This document shows, piece after piece, positions 60,891-64,000 of a stretch of DNA of 64,000 nucleotides. A program made the position numbers and the translations under genes. Source of the DNA: Isoetes taiwanensis. Lineage: Eukaryota > Streptophyta > Lycopodiopsida > Isoetales > Isoetaceae. How positions within the stretch are numbered: the stretch's first letter is position 1; every line of letters starts with the position of its first letter. The stretch is from contig JAJEKV010000013.1 of assembly GCA_021234155.1 (NCBI GenBank), positions 5,958,775-6,022,774 of the forward strand, read 5' to 3'. The notes beneath the pieces are model-generated. The model saw only the letters and a program-made list of their open reading frames with translations, did not search any database and was not told where the DNA came from.

Positions 60891-62615
60891 TGTGAAGATA
60901 AACGACGAGGGCAGGACGTAAAGAGTTCTTGAAAATTTTGGTCCAAAATCCTGGAATGGTTATGGTGCATGGAACATCCTACCTGGCAGCATACAAGATG
61001 AAGTAGTTTCCGCGAGAACAATTGAACACTTTTTGGTAACATCAGTTTACAATTGAATACTTTTTGGAATATCGGTTTCCTAGTAATTGGAGCAACAATG
61101 AAACAAACGGTACAGAGTCAATTAGGTTCCCATAACATGACCTTGTCTCTCAACTATTAACTAGTCATGAAAACGATAATCTCGAATGTAATAAAATGCA
61201 CGTTACAGTCACACACCTAAAATACAAAATTCTTGCTAAAATACAATTTTCTCTGATGCTTCTCATTGAGCAAATTTCTTAGTGCCAATTGCACTACCCC
61301 CTTCCAAAGGTTTTCTAGGTCCATTTAAATGTGACCAACTTAAGTACAGGTTAGGAACAACAAATAATTCTAAGGCTAGGATAAGCCACTGAGGTCAGGA
61401 TCAACAAACAATGCTAGGATAACCAGTAATCACTTCTATTAGGCCAACTCGTCAGAGGATGAGGCCTTTGTGCATATTTATCAGCTTGAATGGAATGGAT
61501 ATGGGGAAAGAATATAAGAAAATAACTACAGTAGTTATCACCCCAATTGGTACTTATTTTAATAACTAACACATTCCAACATCATGGGCGCATACTTTAG
61601 CAAACAAGAAGAAGCAAGGTCAATATAAAATGCATAACACTGCAGTGTTCTCACATAAATTTGTACTACCCTCCAATGTCCAAAGTAAAGAAGGAATTGC
61701 TCGGCCAATAAAATTTTTTAATTGTATTATCAGACATTGCTACCATAAATAAGAAAACCATGTATCAGACTCAAAATACAAAAGCTCGTATTATCCACCA
61801 GCAACATTAGAAGCTTGGCCAGCTACTCGCGTGAATACTGCTCGATATGCCTATCCATGATTTTTGGCAACCTTTTGCCCGTCCAGTGTTTTTTTTTTTT
61901 GCTACATCATCAAACATTGTTGTTTTGTTATAAACAACAAGCAACCATGTAGTGGATCCAACTATGGTGTTGTTAGACTACGTGTTTGGACAATGTCCTT
62001 ATTGCTTTATGTTTTTTTGTTTATTAAAATACATTTTTTTTGTAGAAGGCTAGCATAAGAGTAATCTCGATAATTATAGGATATAGAGCTAGGTACGAAT
62101 TTGATAGGTTCGAGATTTTACTTTAATTGCAGAAATGGTATCTAACCTTAAACAGACAATGAAAGCAGTTGTAATGCCGTACAAATTCTAGCTCCTATTT
62201 CTATGTGGTTGTATTTGCAGCATACAACTTGGAGTTCTACACGAACATACAATGACTTACATTCTAGAAGATACAACTTGGAGTTCTACAAGGACATACA
62301 CTGACTTACACTCTAGAAAATACAGGCCAGTGTATGAAGTTGCGAGTTAATATTTTTCCTTATCCAGGCTTACATTTAATATTATTGGCTTCATAGAACT
62401 TACAAAGAGTTATGCGGTTATTGAAGACTATTCACTATTCTACTTTAACATGCTTAGAAATTTAATTCGCAAGGGTATTGCATCATTCCCTCTAACTATA
62501 AGCTAGAGATTGTGCAAGTGATTACATCGTAAACTTAAGCTACTGGAATCCAAAAACACATCTAGGCTATAAGTTATGACTCAAGCATTCTTACATCATA
62601 TTGATGCCAATATCT
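60891..62615. other. No gene recognised; one tandem repeat
   Basis: AT-rich. ATACAACTTGGAGTTCTACA followed by (C/A)GAACATACA(A/C)TGACTTACA-like sequence recurs at 62222-62270 and 62271-62321 (period 49 bp). No gene is seen. Confidence 0.5.
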
Positions 62616-62731
62616 AGCATTATAACAGGGGTTTTTTTTTTATGATTTTATACGCTTTTTGGCATGGTTTTCATATGATTTCACGGGCGTATTCACGTGG
62701 GCGTACTAAACGGTATTTCTAGAGTGCACCC
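62616..62731 (+). repeat. 110-bp dispersed repeat R110 (copy 3)
   Basis: Runs from TAGCATTATAACAGGGG to TCTAGAGTGCACCC and shares all blocks with copies at 2448 and 5922. It ends 136 bp before the start codon of the DnaJ-ferredoxin pseudogene. Confidence 0.8.
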
Positions 62732-62867
62732 ATTTGTTAGCCATTGATTTTAAAGAAGAGGGAAAATCGTGTGGTTGTGGGGCTTTTATTGTTTGCATGT
62801 TTTTTTAGTTTAGGTTTTAAATATTAGGTTAATATTAGAAAAAGCAAAAAAAAAAACCAAGGGGGAC

Positions 62868-63800
62868 ATGCAACGATCTTCTCTTCCTCATTTGAGCTCG
62901 AACTTTCGGCATTCTACACACAGACATGGCCAAGGGTTTGTAGCTGTGAGGGAAAAATTTGTCTGCCGGGCTTTGGCCGGTTATGGGCATGATTTGTATC
63001 ATCTTCTTGGAGTTGAGAGTGATGCTTCTGAGCAAGAAATTAAAAGGGCGTATAGATGGCTTCAAAAAAAGTGGCCGGGAAGAAATATTCTTATGGGCAT
63101 GATTTGTATCATCTTCTTGGAGTTGAGAGTGATGCTTCTGAGCAAGAAATTAAAAGGGCGTATAGATGGCTTCAAAAAAAGTGCCATCCTGATATAGCCG
63201 GACAAGTAGATCATGATATGGCTATTTTGTTGAATGAAGCTTATTCAATTCTCATCAACGCTGCTTCAAGATCAATATATGATGCGGTATGTTATTTTTA
63301 TGTCTAGGAAGCATAATTCGTAATGGTTTGCTAAAATTTGTCATATTGTTACGTGGTGTAGGAGAGAGCAGAATGGGACGAATGTGAGGGATACAGGGGA
63401 GCCTTTATATTCAACCTGGTTTGGACCTGCAAATGAAGAAAAGGCCATCTTTGTGGATGAAAACCACTGCGTTGGATGCTTGAAATGTGCCCTAATTGCA
63501 TCTAATACATTTTCTATTGAGAACAGACATGGAAGAGCAAGAGCTGTGGCCCAGTGGGTTGATTCAGAAGCCATCATTCACAATGCTGTTATTGGAACTC
63601 TAGGTTTTCAGGAGCCCCATCGGATCTGCTTCCCCATCAGACTAAGGCAAGGAACGGCTACAGAAGGAATCGGTTTCTTCCAGATGGACTGCGAAAACAA
63701 ACTTCAATTGTGCAAAAAGCAGCTTAAGGATTATGTCATTCAACGGCTTGTTGCTTCGAACCCCTTTATTCATTTTGAAGCGTATTATGCTAGATATTGA
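62868..63800 (+). pseudogene. DnaJ-ferredoxin (DJC76-type) chloroplast protein, broken copy
   Basis: The family joins a J-domain to a 4Fe-4S ferredoxin-like domain in plastids. The Ser/Arg-rich N-terminus fits a transit peptide. The J-domain reads YHLLGVESDASEQEIKRAYR, LQKKCHPDIAG (HPD present) and ILLNEAYSILINAASRSIYD. After an intron (63286 GTATGT to GTGGTGTAG at 63361) come PLYSTWFGPANEEKAIFVDE, CVGCLKCALIASNTFSIENR and GRARAVAQWVDSE. Three lesions are visible: 93 bp of the J-domain repeated at 110-bp spacing (62981, 63091), a one-base loss near 63390, and no fourth cluster Cys (CPxDC) after IHNAVI. Confidence 0.85.
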
Positions 63801-64000
63801 GATAGCACCTAGGTGTGTTGCTTTGTATTCGTTTGCTTAGTTGCAGAAGACTGAAGAGGGCTACGAAATTGTACTGAGGAGAAGAGTGATTTTGCCCTTC
63901 AAGATTATGGCAAATCTTATTGCAGGAGGCTTTAACCGACTTGAAAGATCTGAAAAAAAAAAATAGAGCAGATTTTGTTATTGCTGTTGGATCAGAGCAG
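63801..64000. other. Window end, no gene recognised
   Basis: Probable 3' flank of the DnaJ-ferredoxin copy. Confidence 0.3.

Overview
This window looks like nuclear DNA from a land plant with a repeat-rich genome. Three host genes give the plant signature: a cytosolic ribosomal protein uS8 (S15a) gene with a telo-box upstream, a GEM-like GRAM gene, and decayed copies of a plastid ATP/ADP antiporter (NTT), a PPR protein, LRR proteins and a DnaJ-ferredoxin protein of the DJC76 type. The DUF7869-type element and the Rep-like HUH endonuclease gene are families I associate more with algae, bryophytes, lycophytes and ferns than with flowering plants. A fern or another non-angiosperm is my guess, but the species cannot be fixed from the sequence.

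Layout. 0-2.4 kb: a minisatellite, then three LINE pieces head to tail on the + strand. 2.4-9.5 kb: two large palindromes built around one transposon core, plus fragments of an LRR gene, a B-lectin gene and an NTT gene that sits inside the lectin gene. 9.5-10.7 kb: two LINE pieces. 11.0-14.0 kb: a degenerate DUF7869 transposon-type gene on the minus strand. 14-23.2 kb: a long broken multi-exon gene on the + strand ending in an FCP1/HAD-like domain. Its non-coding parts hold about 18 copies (plus two half sites) of a GC-rich palindrome, CGCGCC(A/T)GGCGCG, that I see nowhere else in the window. 23.2-28.3 kb: three LINE pieces head to tail on the minus strand, joined through long (TC)n/(TG)n tracts. 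30.6-32.2 kb: intact GEM-like gene. 32-45 kb: small TIR elements, a Ty3 fragment, a Helitron-like 3' end, and long stretches without recognisable genes. 45.6-48.5 kb: a Rep-like HUH endonuclease gene with tandem repeats behind it. 50.4-51.1 kb: intact S15a gene. 53.8-56.2 kb: LINE pieces. 58.4-60.9 kb: PPR and GRV2/RME-8-like remnants. 62.6-63.8 kb: a broken DnaJ-ferredoxin gene.

Only S15a and the GEM-like gene look fully intact; most of the rest is mobile DNA or captured, decaying gene pieces. The best candidates for something undescribed are the clustered GC palindromes in the introns of the 15.7-23.2 kb gene, the HUH endonuclease locus, the two transposon-centred palindromes whose outer arms are host DNA specific to each locus, and the head-to-tail LINE arrays joined at their own tails. 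All calls were made by reading the sequence; no database search was run.
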